In this document: piece by piece, positions 22,381 to 30,009 of the stretch
How positions within the stretch are numbered: position 1 is the first letter of the stretch
How the letters are laid out: each line of letters begins with the position of its first letter
Origin: Streptomyces sp. NBC_01268
GTDB taxonomy: Bacteria; Actinomycetota; Actinomycetes; Streptomycetales; Streptomycetaceae
NCBI RefSeq assembly: GCF_036240795.1
Contig: NZ_CP108454.1
Span: forward strand, 4,898,001 to 4,962,000
Length of the DNA: 64,000 bases
Direction: 5' to 3'
Made by a program: the position numbers and the translations under genes
Notes under the pieces: model-generated
What the model was told of the DNA's origin: nothing
Databases searched by the model: none
The model's input: only the letters and a program-made list of their open reading frames with translations

Positions 22381-23580
22381 TCAGGACTTGAGCCACTCGG
22401 CGGTGAGGGTGCAGGCGTAGCCGGAGCCGCCGAGCGTCTTGATCGGCGCGGTGTGGCTGTGGTAGCCGGCGAGCTGCAGGGTGTCGCCGGCGACGAGCCG
22501 CATCACGCCCGTGCCGCCGACGGAGATGGCGCCGTTGCCGGCGGGGACGAGCCAGGTCGTACGGGACTGGCCGACGCCGCTGACCACGATGCGGGCGCCG
22601 CGCATGCCGGTCTGGGCGTCGTTGGCCCAGGTGGCCTGGCCGGAGACGCGCCACCAGCCGGTGCGCGGCACGACGTAGGTGCTGGTCCCGTTCCAGCCGC
22701 GGCCGTCGTCGACCTCGACGGTCGGCAGGGTGAGCACGGTCCAGACGTTGGGCGGGACGGTCTGCTGCTCGCCGGACAGCCACTGCGTGACGCCGAGCAG
22801 GACCTTCGAGGTGCCCTCGGCGTACTGCCAGTTGGTGCCGTCCCAGCGCTGCAGGATCCCGGCGTTGTCCCGGTACTGGCCGATGTAGCTGCCGGTGGAC
22901 ACCAGGGAGCCGGGCGCGATGCCGCCGTTGGCCCGGGGGTAGGAGACCCAGGTCGAGCCGTCCCAGCGCTGGAGCATGCCGCTCGTGTCGCGGTACTGGC
23001 CGACGTACGCGCCCTTGAAGCCGCTCGTCGGCAGGATGCCGCCGAGCGCCACCACGGGCCAGTGCTGGGTGGTGACGCCGCCGGTGGTCCAGGCGATGCC
23101 GCCGGTGCCGGCCGAGGTGCCCTTCGGCACCCGGACCGTGTAGAGCTGCTGGGTGCTGCCGGGGCCGCTCGCCGGGGCGACCGGCTGGGCCGCCGGCGTG
23201 CCCTTGACCAGGCGGACGACGGCGTCGGTGACGCCGGTCTTGTCGTAGGCGTCGTCGATGACGGCCAGTTCGATCAGGTCGATCCGGTCGTACTGCGGAT
23301 CGCCGTCGGGGACGGTGATCGTCTCCGGGGAGATCGCGGCGACCAGGTAGGCGCCCTGACGGGTCTCGTCGCCCTGGATGATCGCCCGGCCGGTGCCGAT
23401 GGCGCACTGCATGGCGGACGTCGCGGTCAGCACGAAGCCGCCCGGCACGATGCCCTGCCGGGAGCGGAGCGGAGTCTCCTCGGGGCTCTGGCCGCTCGGG
23501 GTGAGCAGGGCGGCCAGGGTGAGACGGGTGTCCTCGCGGGTCTGGCCCGTGGGCTGGAGCCAGGCGGCCCGTACGGTCAT
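22381..23580 (-). CDS. tail fibre/receptor-binding protein, paralogue C with C1q-like tip
   Basis: A 399-aa protein. It has the same N-terminus (AAWLQPTGQTREDTRLT) and two GQYRD ... LQRWDGT repeats in the middle. The C-terminal ~140 residues (TVEVDDGRGWNGTSTYVVP to GGSGYACTLTAEW) have the GWWRVSGQATWAND and GDTLQLAGYHSH pattern of C1q/TNF-like jelly rolls, which form trimeric tips on many phage fibres. ATG 23580 follows AGAGGTGAACC. It is the fibre gene nearest the distal tail gene. Confidence 0.78.
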   Translation of the reverse strand: MTVRAAWLQPTGQTREDTRLTLAALLTPSGQSPEETPLRSRQGIVPGGFVLTATSAMQCAIGTGRAIIQGDETRQGAYLVAAISPETITVPDGDPQYDRIDLIELAVIDDAYDKTGVTDAVVRLVKGTPAAQPVAPASGPGSTQQLYTVRVPKGTSAGTGGIAWTTGGVTTQHWPVVALGGILPTSGFKGAYVGQYRDTSGMLQRWDGSTWVSYPRANGGIAPGSLVSTGSYIGQYRDNAGILQRWDGTNWQYAEGTSKVLLGVTQWLSGEQQTVPPNVWTVLTLPTVEVDDGRGWNGTSTYVVPRTGWWRVSGQATWANDAQTGMRGARIVVSGVGQSRTTWLVPAGNGAISVGGTGVMRLVAGDTLQLAGYHSHTAPIKTLGGSGYACTLTAEWLKS

Positions 23581-23619
23581 GGTTCACCTCTTTCTACGGG
23601 GTGGGTCACAGGCCTTCGG

Positions 23620-24543
23620 TCACCACTCGGCGCTGCGCCAGCGGACCGTCATCAGGGCCTCGGGAGTGGCCGCGTCGGGCCGGAACGCCAGTTCGGTGCG
23701 GCCGGGTTCGAGGAGGAACAGCTCCTCGGGGCTGGAGTCGGCCATGGCGGTGTGACGGCGGGACGCGGTGTTGTTGAGCATCACGGTGCCGTTGGCGGTG
23801 TCGACGACGAGCTCGTCGCCGGCGGCCAGGTCGATCGCGTACCGCAGGCGGCGCCGGCTGACCCGCTCGGTGACGGTCGGCATGGAGCACGGGCCGCGGA
23901 AGACGATCACCGGGTGGGTCGCGGCGGAGCCGGTGTTCACGGCGACGGCGTCACCGGTGGACTTGGCCTCGCCCCAGCTGAGCGGCCACGTCAGCGGCCA
24001 GACCAGGCCCGATTCCGGCTGCGGCGGGGTGGTGGAGGCGGACTGCTCGTCGACGGCGTAGCGGCGCGGGTCGGTGGCGAGCCACTGGATCGACATCTTG
24101 GAGCTGCCCTGGGTGGCGAAGCCCTGGTCGGCGGGGACCACGCGCTGGGCGATCCGGGCGCGGACGGAGAGCATCTCGCCGTGCAGCCGGACGGTGAGCC
24201 AGCGCTCCTCGTCGAGCAGGGCGAGCGCCTGGCGCAGGGCGCGGACGGCCTCGCCGGCCTGGTTCCACTCCGGCATCAGGACGATCGTGCCGCCGATCTT
24301 GCGCGGCTTGGCGTAGCGGGAGCCGGGCCAGGCACCGTGCGAGGTGGGCCGGTCGGCGTCGGAGGAGTCGTACTCGGGCAGGTCCTCCCAGCCCTGGAGT
24401 CCGCTGCGGTCGACGGCGAACGGCGTACCGGGCCCGATGAGCAGCCCGGCCCACTGCAGCTGCCCGTCCTGGGTGATCAGCGAGCCGGGCGCGAGGTCGG
24501 CGGTGAAGTTGCTTCCGGCATAGGGGGCGGTGGTCTCGGCCAT
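23620..24543 (-). CDS. distal tail protein (Dit-like)
   Basis: A 307-aa protein. It carries LQWAGLLIGPGTPFAVDRSGLQGWEDLPEYDSSDADRPTSHG style sequence near residues 29-70, followed by GGTIVLMPEWNQ and MSIQWLATDPRRYA, the actinophage form of the Dit/siphovirus tail component. A C-terminal beta domain (NTGSAATHPVIVFRGPC) matches the galectin-like half. Dit forms the hexameric ring joining the tube to tip and fibre proteins. Its place between tape measures and fibres is canonical. Confidence 0.85.
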   Translation of the reverse strand: MAETTAPYAGSNFTADLAPGSLITQDGQLQWAGLLIGPGTPFAVDRSGLQGWEDLPEYDSSDADRPTSHGAWPGSRYAKPRKIGGTIVLMPEWNQAGEAVRALRQALALLDEERWLTVRLHGEMLSVRARIAQRVVPADQGFATQGSSKMSIQWLATDPRRYAVDEQSASTTPPQPESGLVWPLTWPLSWGEAKSTGDAVAVNTGSAATHPVIVFRGPCSMPTVTERVSRRRLRYAIDLAAGDELVVDTANGTVMLNNTASRRHTAMADSSPEELFLLEPGRTELAFRPDAATPEALMTVRWRSAEW

Positions 24544-24588
24544 GAGGCCGTCACCTCACTTCTGAGGGGTGTCGGGTGGGTGGGGGCG

Positions 24589-25845
24589 TCAGGCGTGGGC
24601 GGCCATGAGGAAGAGCAGGTCCTCGGCGGTCGACCGGGGGCCGGCGCTCGGGTCCTCGTGGAAGTCCCGGATCCGGTGCGGCGGTTGCGGCGGCTCGGTG
24701 AGCGCCGGGACCGTGCGGGACTCCAGGACGGTGAGCGGGTCGATGCGGGGCGCGGTGTCGGAGCCGGGGAAGACGACGCCGCCTTCGGCGAGCATCGGGA
24801 TCTTGGGGATGTCGACGCCGAAGTGCTTGCCGAGGAAGTCGAAGCTCAGCTTGTTGAGGCCGTCGATGATCCAGTTGGCGAAGGCGATGAGGCCCTTGAT
24901 GGGCCCCGTCACCACGCCGCTGACCGAGGTCAGCGCGCCCTTGATGAGCTCGCCGAAGCCGCGCATGGCCCCGCCGACGGCGGTGTTCGCGGAGCGGAAG
25001 AAGCCCGGGACCTGCTCGGTGAAGAAGGACAGCATCGGCTGGATGGCGCTGCGGATCCCGCCCATGGCGCCGGAGGCGATGCCGCGGAGGGCGGCGGACG
25101 AGGACGAGACGGAGGAACCGGTGCCGGAGAAACCGCCGACGGCTGCGCCGATGACGGTCAGGGCGGCGGTGATGACCGTGAGGTAGCCCTGGAAGTACGT
25201 CATGACGGCGTCGCCGAGGAACTCCATGACCGGCTGGAGGTACTTCCAGATCGACTCGAAGCCCTTGAACACCTGCTCCATGACCTGCTCGATGATGCGC
25301 TGTCCGGCCTCGCTGTTCATCGCGTACTCGATGAGCCAGGCGGCGACCGGGAGCAGGATGCCGATGAGGAAGCCGAGCGGGTTGGCCCGCATGGCGACGT
25401 TGACGGCCATCATGACGACGGAGGCGACGGTCATGACCATGCCGAACTTGTCCATCAGCTTGGTGATGATGTCGGTGACGGGGAGCAGCGGCACCAGGAT
25501 GGTGAGGATCCCGCCGAGGCCCTTGCTGAGCTTGCCGAAGGCTCCCTTGGCCTTGCCCGCCTTGTCGCCGAAGGACTTGACGCCGCGGGGGGCGGTGGTG
25601 CGGCCGATCTTGGTGGTGGAGGTGGCGGTGGTGGTGGCGTCGGCGCGGAAGCGCCCCAGTGCGCCGCCGGCTCCCTGGGCTTCGGTGGTGAGGCGGCGGA
25701 CCTTGCCCGACGCGTCCCGGAAGCTCTGCGCCTGCCGACGCAGGGTCGAGACGGCCTGCCGGAGGTTTCCGCTGACCGTCTGGAGCGCGGGCGTGACGGG
25801 CCCGAGCAGGTTGGTCAGGGGCAGGGTCGCCATGACCGCGGTCAT
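24589..25845 (-). CDS. tape-measure-like protein, second copy
   Basis: A 418-aa protein. The N-terminus is Gln/Arg/Thr-rich and helical. A hydrophobic core with several predicted membrane-active helices (about 108-190) includes GILTILVPLLPV and VVMMAVNVAM. Gly-rich sequence and a C-terminal FGVDIPKIPMLAEGGVVFPG block with RSTAEDLLFLMA follow. The block and the ending recur in the neighbouring upstream gene, so the two are paralogues. It overlaps that gene by 4 bases (ATGA). An alternative start is ATG 25833. Tape-measure helices set tail length and can line a membrane channel. Confidence 0.75.
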   Translation of the reverse strand: MTAVMATLPLTNLLGPVTPALQTVSGNLRQAVSTLRRQAQSFRDASGKVRRLTTEAQGAGGALGRFRADATTTATSTTKIGRTTAPRGVKSFGDKAGKAKGAFGKLSKGLGGILTILVPLLPVTDIITKLMDKFGMVMTVASVVMMAVNVAMRANPLGFLIGILLPVAAWLIEYAMNSEAGQRIIEQVMEQVFKGFESIWKYLQPVMEFLGDAVMTYFQGYLTVITAALTVIGAAVGGFSGTGSSVSSSSAALRGIASGAMGGIRSAIQPMLSFFTEQVPGFFRSANTAVGGAMRGFGELIKGALTSVSGVVTGPIKGLIAFANWIIDGLNKLSFDFLGKHFGVDIPKIPMLAEGGVVFPGSDTAPRIDPLTVLESRTVPALTEPPQPPHRIRDFHEDPSAGPRSTAEDLLFLMAAHA

Positions 25846-27044
25846 CCGCGCGCCTTGGCCAGGTACATCAGCGCGTCCGCGGTGGACTGCGGGTCGCTGT
25901 TACGGGCCGCGTGGTAGTTCTCGATGTGCAGCCCGACGCCGCCGCCCCGGCCCGACTGCAGCTGTGCCGACATCCGCGCCCGGCGCGCGGTCATCGCGAG
26001 CAGCCGGTCCAGCTTGGAGAGCGGGAGCACGGCCTCGGCCTCGCCCGCCTCGGCGATGATCGCGGGGACACCACCGGCGCGCGGCATGACGACACCACCG
26101 GTGGCCAGCATCGGGATGGTGGGGACGCTGACGCCGAAGGTCTTGCCGCCGACGATCGGCACCCAGCCCGGGACGCTGACCTTGACCCGGTTGACGGCGC
26201 CGATCAGGCGGTTGATCAGGCCGATGATGGAGTTGATCGGGCCGGAGACGCCGCTCTTGATGCCGTTGAACGCCCGGGACGCGATGTCCTTGAGGCCGTT
26301 CCAGATGGACGACATCTTGTCCTTGACGGCCTGGAAGGCGCTGGGGATCGCGCTCTTGATCCAGTTGACCACCGGGGTGATGACGGCCTTGATGCCGTTC
26401 CAGACGGTGCTGATGACCGTCTTGATCGCCTTCATCACGGTGGTGATGACGGTCTTCCAGATGTTCACGTAGGTCTTGACGACGGTGGCGACCGCCTTGA
26501 CCACGGTCGAGATGGAGCTCTTGATGGCGTTCCAGACCGTCTTGATCAGCGCGCCCGCGTTCTTCATGATCGGGCCGATGGCCTTCATGACGGCGCTGAT
26601 GACGACCTTGATGGCGTCGAACGCCTTCTTCATGATCGTCTGCATGGTCTTCGAGCGGGACGCCATCTCGACGATCTTCTCGATGAGCGGCATGAACAGC
26701 TCGATCAGACGGGCCAGGAAGTTGCCCTTCATGGACTTGTTGAGCTTGTCCTGGCCCTTGGCGGCCTTCCCCGCGCCGGACTCGTACTTGCCCAGCTTGC
26801 CGCCGGCGGACTGGCCGGTCTGACCCGCCTTGGCCATCGAGCGCTCGGCCTGGTCGGAAGCCGTCTTGAGGCTCTTGAGCTGAGAGGTGGTCGACTGGGC
26901 ACTGGTCTTGAGCTGCTTGACGCCGTTCGAGGCGGAGGTGGAGCCGCTGGCGACGCGGGTGACGGCCTGCGCGCTCTGCTGGGCGTTGTTCTTGAGGTTC
27001 TTCAGGGCCGATGACGTGCCGGTGAGGGCTTTGGCGAGAGACAT
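25842..27044 (-). CDS. tape-measure protein, first copy
   Basis: A 400-aa protein. Residues 1-105 are Ala/Ser/Lys/Gln-rich coiled coil. About 108-270 is a run of amphipathic repeats built on VWNAIKxxI and VVKAV units, typical of tape measures. The C-terminal part has WVPIVGGKTFGVSVPTIPML, ATGGVVMPRAGGVPAIIAEAG, and a PQSTADALMYLAKA end. It is far shorter than the 800-2000 aa tape measures of most siphophages. ATG 27044 follows AGGTGAACC. Confidence 0.85.
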   Translation of the reverse strand: MSLAKALTGTSSALKNLKNNAQQSAQAVTRVASGSTSASNGVKQLKTSAQSTTSQLKSLKTASDQAERSMAKAGQTGQSAGGKLGKYESGAGKAAKGQDKLNKSMKGNFLARLIELFMPLIEKIVEMASRSKTMQTIMKKAFDAIKVVISAVMKAIGPIMKNAGALIKTVWNAIKSSISTVVKAVATVVKTYVNIWKTVITTVMKAIKTVISTVWNGIKAVITPVVNWIKSAIPSAFQAVKDKMSSIWNGLKDIASRAFNGIKSGVSGPINSIIGLINRLIGAVNRVKVSVPGWVPIVGGKTFGVSVPTIPMLATGGVVMPRAGGVPAIIAEAGEAEAVLPLSKLDRLLAMTARRARMSAQLQSGRGGGVGLHIENYHAARNSDPQSTADALMYLAKARG

Positions 27045-27100
27045 GGTTCACCTGGTTTCGGTAGGACGGCGAACGGACGGTGTGGCTGCGGAAGCGGGTG

Positions 27101-27820
27101 TCAGGCTTCTTGGGCGGCTTGCCTGAGCGCGGTCCGCAGCGAGTTGACGTCCTTCGTGGTCGCCTTCGCGGCCGTCTTGAACCGGTTCTTCGCGCGCTCC
27201 TCCTTGCGGCCGTACAGCTGTGCCTTGCGCATGAAGGTGCGCGCCTTCTTCTCGATCCGGGCCGCGGACTTCGTGATGTCCTTGAGCGCGTCGCGGGCCT
27301 TCTTCTCCTCCGCCCGGGCCTGGCGGGCCTTCTCCTTGACCTTGGCCAGCCACTCGTCGGATTCCTTGCCCTGGCGGTGGCGCTTCTCGGCGAAGGGGAC
27401 GCGGGCTTCGGCGTCCTGGCGCCTGGACACGGCGTTCTTGTACGCGTCCTGGGCGGCGGTGACCTTGTCGAGGCGCCGCTTCACCTTGGCGTGCCGGCGG
27501 TTCAGCTTGCGCTGGAACTTCTCCATCTTGAGCTGGAAGTGCTTGGCCGGGTCGGCCAGCTTCCAGCCCCTGATCTGGCGCCCCATCACGGTGAGGCCCT
27601 TTTCGTCGATCTTGATGGCGGCGTAGCCGAGCGAGGCCACCGTCAGACCGGCGAACTCCATTTTCAGGAGCGTGATGTCGGCCTTCATGCCCGAGACGGT
27701 GCTCGAGAGGTTGACCGCGGTCTTCTTGGTCTCGGTGTAGTCCTTCTGGAGGTCGAGCCACGGGGGCGCCTTGACCAGCGCTCCTGAGATGTCCTGGATG
27801 GGATCGGGAACGGTTCCCAT
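27101..27820 (-). CDS. basic coiled-coil tail-operon protein
   Basis: A 239-aa protein. After a neutral N-terminus (APPWLDLQKDYTETKKTAVN) and a possible hydrophobic stretch (about 54-70), residues ~90-235 are almost continuous Lys/Arg/Glu/Ala helix (KFQRKLNRRHAKVKRRLDK, RKAQLYGRKEERAKNRFK). It sits where a tape measure would begin and could be a separate N-terminal tape-measure section or a tail-core protein. ATG 27820 follows GAGGACACCC. I do not recognise a named family. Confidence 0.62.
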   Translation of the reverse strand: MGTVPDPIQDISGALVKAPPWLDLQKDYTETKKTAVNLSSTVSGMKADITLLKMEFAGLTVASLGYAAIKIDEKGLTVMGRQIRGWKLADPAKHFQLKMEKFQRKLNRRHAKVKRRLDKVTAAQDAYKNAVSRRQDAEARVPFAEKRHRQGKESDEWLAKVKEKARQARAEEKKARDALKDITKSAARIEKKARTFMRKAQLYGRKEERAKNRFKTAAKATTKDVNSLRTALRQAAQEA

Positions 27821-27869
27821 GGGTGTCCTCGATTCGGGAGGTCGTGCCGCGGCGCACCCGGAAACGCCT

Positions 27870-27901
27870 GAGCCGCCTGTCCCCGGCGGGGGAGGCGGCT
27901 C
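27870..27901. terminator. hairpin between the 63-aa gene and the coiled-coil gene
   Basis: GAGCCGCCT (27870-27878) pairs with AGGCGGCTC (27893-27901), with an inner CCCC/GGGG pair. There is no T-run. It may reduce read-through or protect the downstream mRNA. Confidence 0.5.
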
Positions 27902-27951
27902 GTGTGCGTGGGCGGCGGGTTGATCCCGCCGGCGAGGGCGTGGCGTGGGTG

Positions 27952-28143
27952 TCAGCGGCGGCGGAGTTCGGCCAGGGCGTCGTTCCAGCCGGCCGTGTAG
28001 GCGCGGGTCTCGCGAGCCGCGACCTCTGCGTCGAGGGTGGCGAGCAGTGCGCGCTTGTCGAGGGGACCGGGGCCTTGGAGCAACGCGTTGAGCCTGTCGT
28101 GGAGCGTGCTCCCTGCGCGGCTTCCCCCGGTCTGAGACGTCAT
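27952..28143 (-). CDS. 63-aa protein heading the second tail transcription unit
   Basis: A small helical protein. The C-terminal half reads LDAEVAARETRAYTAGWNDALAELRRR. ATG 28143 is preceded by GGAGGGCAGGGCACC, and a candidate promoter lies 40-70 bases upstream. The ETxxxTAGWxxA motif reappears in the divergent gene at 28393, so the two proteins may be related or interact. The function is unknown; a regulatory or assembly role is possible. Confidence 0.55.
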   Translation of the reverse strand: MTSQTGGSRAGSTLHDRLNALLQGPGPLDKRALLATLDAEVAARETRAYTAGWNDALAELRRR

Positions 28144-28182
28144 GGTGCCCTGCCCTCCGGTGATCGAACTACTGTGCGATGC

Positions 28183-28212
28183 ATTGTCGAACGAAAGTTC
28201 GAACTTTGTCGA
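28183..28212 (-). promoter_or_regulatory. candidate promoter with embedded palindrome, tape-measure/fibre/lysis unit
   Basis: Reading the - strand, TCGACA (28212-28207) and GACAAT (28188-28183) are 18 bases apart. The 14-bp perfect palindrome AAAGTTCGAACTTT (28194-28207) fills the spacer. TCGAAC also occurs at 28164-28169, 28188-28193 and 28199-28204. This is the layout of a repressor operator over a promoter. The rest of the 249-base divergent gap (28144-28392) shows no gene. Confidence 0.5.
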
Positions 28213-28392
28213 GCCTGAAACGCCCGGCGCGGCGTCTTCCACCGGGGTCGCCTCAGAACGGTCCTGATCGGAGCCAGTGTTCGAGCCGGGGTACTCTGGA
28301 TGGCGCGTTCCCCGAACCTGACACAGTCGGGGGACGGCGGGGCGCGAGGGGCGCGCGGGGACCCCAGGGGGCTTGGAAGGCAGTGCTGACGC

Positions 28393-29157
28393 ATGGACAC
28401 GGAGCCGGGAGCTAGCCGGCGGGAACGGGCCGTCGACTGGCTCGAGTCCCACCCGGATCTGCCCCATCTGTTCGCACGTCTCGCGGAACTGGTCCATGTC
28501 ACCGGCTACGCCCCGGAGGACCTCGTCGTCCTGCCCCGCTCCGAAGTGGACCGCCGCGAGACCGCAGGCTTCACCGCCGGATGGGCCGAGGCCGTCTCCG
28601 ACGAACTGCCGCGCATCCGCAGGGAGTACGAGAAGCGCGTCGCCGACGCCTACGCGCAGGGACAGGGCGACGCGCGTGGTATACGCCGCCCCCAGCGACG
28701 GTCGGACACGCCCCAGGACGGCGCCCGGGTCATCGCGCTGCCCTTCGCCCGGCTCCTGGAACCCCCGGCCGTCGTGGTCCAGGCCGAGGAACGGGTCCGC
28801 AGGGAGCGGGAGTTGTTCGAACAGAGCCCCGAGCCGGAGCACGAGCCCGTTCATGAGCGGGAGCCCGACCCGACGCCGGAGCCCGACCTCCTGGTGACGG
28901 CTCAGGAGAGCCGTACGCGCAGGAACGCCCAGCCGGTACGGAAGGTGGTACGCGGCAAGGGCGGCCGCCCGATCGTGCCTCCCCTCGCCGGCGTACCCGT
29001 GCAGAGCGGAACGGGTGGTGAACGTCGGGACCCGGAGCCGGCCGAGCCGGACGCGGCGGCGGGCAAGGGGCGGCGTCTCTCCGACCGGGCCAGAGCCCTG
29101 GAGAAGGGAATGGCCGCGGAGCGAGCACAGGAAGCGCCCCCGGAGCCCGTTCCCTGA
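28393..29157 (+). CDS. hypothetical protein, the only + strand gene inside the tail cluster
   Basis: A 254-aa protein. Residues 1-90 look folded and helical (ERAVDWLESHPDLPHLFARL, then RRETAGFTAGWAEAVSDELP). From ~100 on it is Arg/Glu/Pro-rich and probably disordered, with several EPEHEP-like runs. Its TAGW motif is shared with the divergent 63-aa protein. The ATG is preceded by an in-frame stop two codons upstream and a distant GGAAGG, so the start is fixed but weakly translated. It separates the chaperone genes from the tape measures. No known family is recognised. Confidence 0.6.
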   Translation: MDTEPGASRRERAVDWLESHPDLPHLFARLAELVHVTGYAPEDLVVLPRSEVDRRETAGFTAGWAEAVSDELPRIRREYEKRVADAYAQGQGDARGIRRPQRRSDTPQDGARVIALPFARLLEPPAVVVQAEERVRRERELFEQSPEPEHEPVHEREPDPTPEPDLLVTAQESRTRRNAQPVRKVVRGKGGRPIVPPLAGVPVQSGTGGERRDPEPAEPDAAAGKGRRLSDRARALEKGMAAERAQEAPPEPVP

Positions 29158-29177
29158 CGGGAACGGGCTCCGGGGGC
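29136..29177. terminator. 19-bp hairpin terminator between convergent genes
   Basis: A perfect 19-bp stem (29136-29154 with 29159-29177) has the loop TGAC, and the TGA in it is the stop codon of the + strand gene. It faces the end of the GT chaperone reading frame on the other strand, so it can terminate both transcripts. It splits the tail cluster into two transcription units. Confidence 0.82.
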
Positions 29178-29193
29178 CGTGGGGGAGGCGGGG

Positions 29194-29903
29194 TCAGCCG
29201 AAGAAGCGGGCGAGGGTACCCAGGGACACCGCCTCGACGGCGCTCTCCTCCGTGGAGTCCTCGTCCTGCTCCTCCTCGTCCTCGTCCTCGTCGGAGTCGC
29301 CCGGACGAGGAATGGGCTGCGGGGGCTCGGGCTGTTCGCCGTCCTCGTCCGCGTTGACGGCGGCGAACATCCAGTTGGCGACGGCCAGATGGTCCACCGC
29401 GGCCGCCAGCAGGTGGTCGGTGACCGACCAGTCCGCGGCCTCGCCGTGCAACTCCCGCTGCACGGCGCTGTCGGCCGGCAGATGTGTGATCAGCGCGGCG
29501 ACGCGCCGACTGGAGAGATCACCGCGGTACCAATCGAGGAGATCGGTGCCGTAGTAGCGGAGGAAGTCCGCCTCAAGGGCCTCGGCGTGTTCGTCGACGA
29601 ACTCGACGAGGCTCAGTCTTCCCCCAGGCCGAGCCCGGTCTCCTCGCCGTAGGCCTCAAGGATCGCGGCGATGTCCTGCATCGTCACGTCGTGCTGTTCG
29701 AAGCGGGCGAACTGCGCCCCACCCATCAGGAGCGAGAGCAGACCGTCCACGTCGTTGTCGTCCAGCTTGCTCAGCTTCTTGGCGGTCGCGCGGGAGAGCT
29801 CGGTCGGGAGCGTGAAGGACTCGCCGTCCAGCTCGAAGGACCAGTCGTGGCCGGAGACCTCCAGGCGCTGGGCGCGAGCGGCGTTGACGTCGAAACGGGC
29901 CAT
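29194..29903 (-). CDS. tail assembly chaperone GT, made by -1 ribosomal frameshift
   Basis: Predicted fusion of ~236 aa. The ribosome starts at 29903, reads G for ~94 codons, slips back one base at GGGGGAA (29625-29619), and continues in the second frame to 29194. The extension begins RLSLVEFVDEHAEALEADFL, includes LRYYGTDLLDWYRGDLSSRRV and WSVTDHLLAAAVDHL, and ends with an acidic DEDEDEEEQDED tract. From the stop at 29656-29658 to the slip and well beyond it, the second frame has no ATG, GTG or TTG; the first GTG is deep inside at 29463. Independent initiation is therefore unlikely. By analogy with lambda G/GT it should coat the tape measure and recruit tube subunits. Confidence 0.85.
29613..29903 (-). 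CDS. tail assembly chaperone G
   Basis: A 96-aa protein that begins MARFDVNAARAQRLEVSGHD and has the DWSFELDGESFTLPTEL and DVDGLLSLLMGGAQFARF blocks seen in actinophage tail assembly chaperones. ATG 29903 follows AAGGAGTACGCACACC. It lies between the major tail protein and the tape measures, the conserved position. Its stop codon (29613-29615) comes two codons after the slippery site, so most ribosomes make G and a minority make GT. Confidence 0.85.
   Translation of the reverse strand: MARFDVNAARAQRLEVSGHDWSFELDGESFTLPTELSRATAKKLSKLDDNDVDGLLSLLMGGAQFARFEQHDVTMQDIAAILEAYGEETGLGLGED
29619..29625 (-). promoter_or_regulatory. programmed -1 frameshift slippery site
   Basis: On the - strand the codons are CTG GGG GAA GAC TGA. 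The heptamer GGGGGAA fits X-XXY-YYZ: the P-site tRNA re-pairs on GGG fully and the A-site tRNA re-pairs on GGA only partly. The -1 frame it enters is exactly the one that stays open to 29194. Confidence 0.8.
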
Positions 29904-29956
29904 GGTGTGCGTACTCCTTGTTCGCGTGGTTCGCGTGGGTGAAGAGCAGAAGGGGC

Positions 29957-29987
29957 GGGGCGGGACGGCGCGTGGCCGTCCCGCCCC
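29957..29987. terminator. hairpin between major tail protein and chaperone genes
   Basis: A perfect 13-bp GC stem (29957-29969 with 29975-29987) has a 5-base loop in the 106-base gap, without a T-run. It may attenuate transcription so that the abundant tube protein is made in excess over the chaperones, or stabilise the tube mRNA 3' end. Confidence 0.6.
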
Positions 29988-30009
29988 GGGTGGGGAGTGA
30001 TCCGCCGGA

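Noticed and set aside
22234..25917. 1227-residue open frame on the + strand across the fibre and tape-measure genes
   Set aside because: It is an antisense artefact of high GC; the - strand genes have ribosome binding sites, coupled starts and recognisable tail domains.
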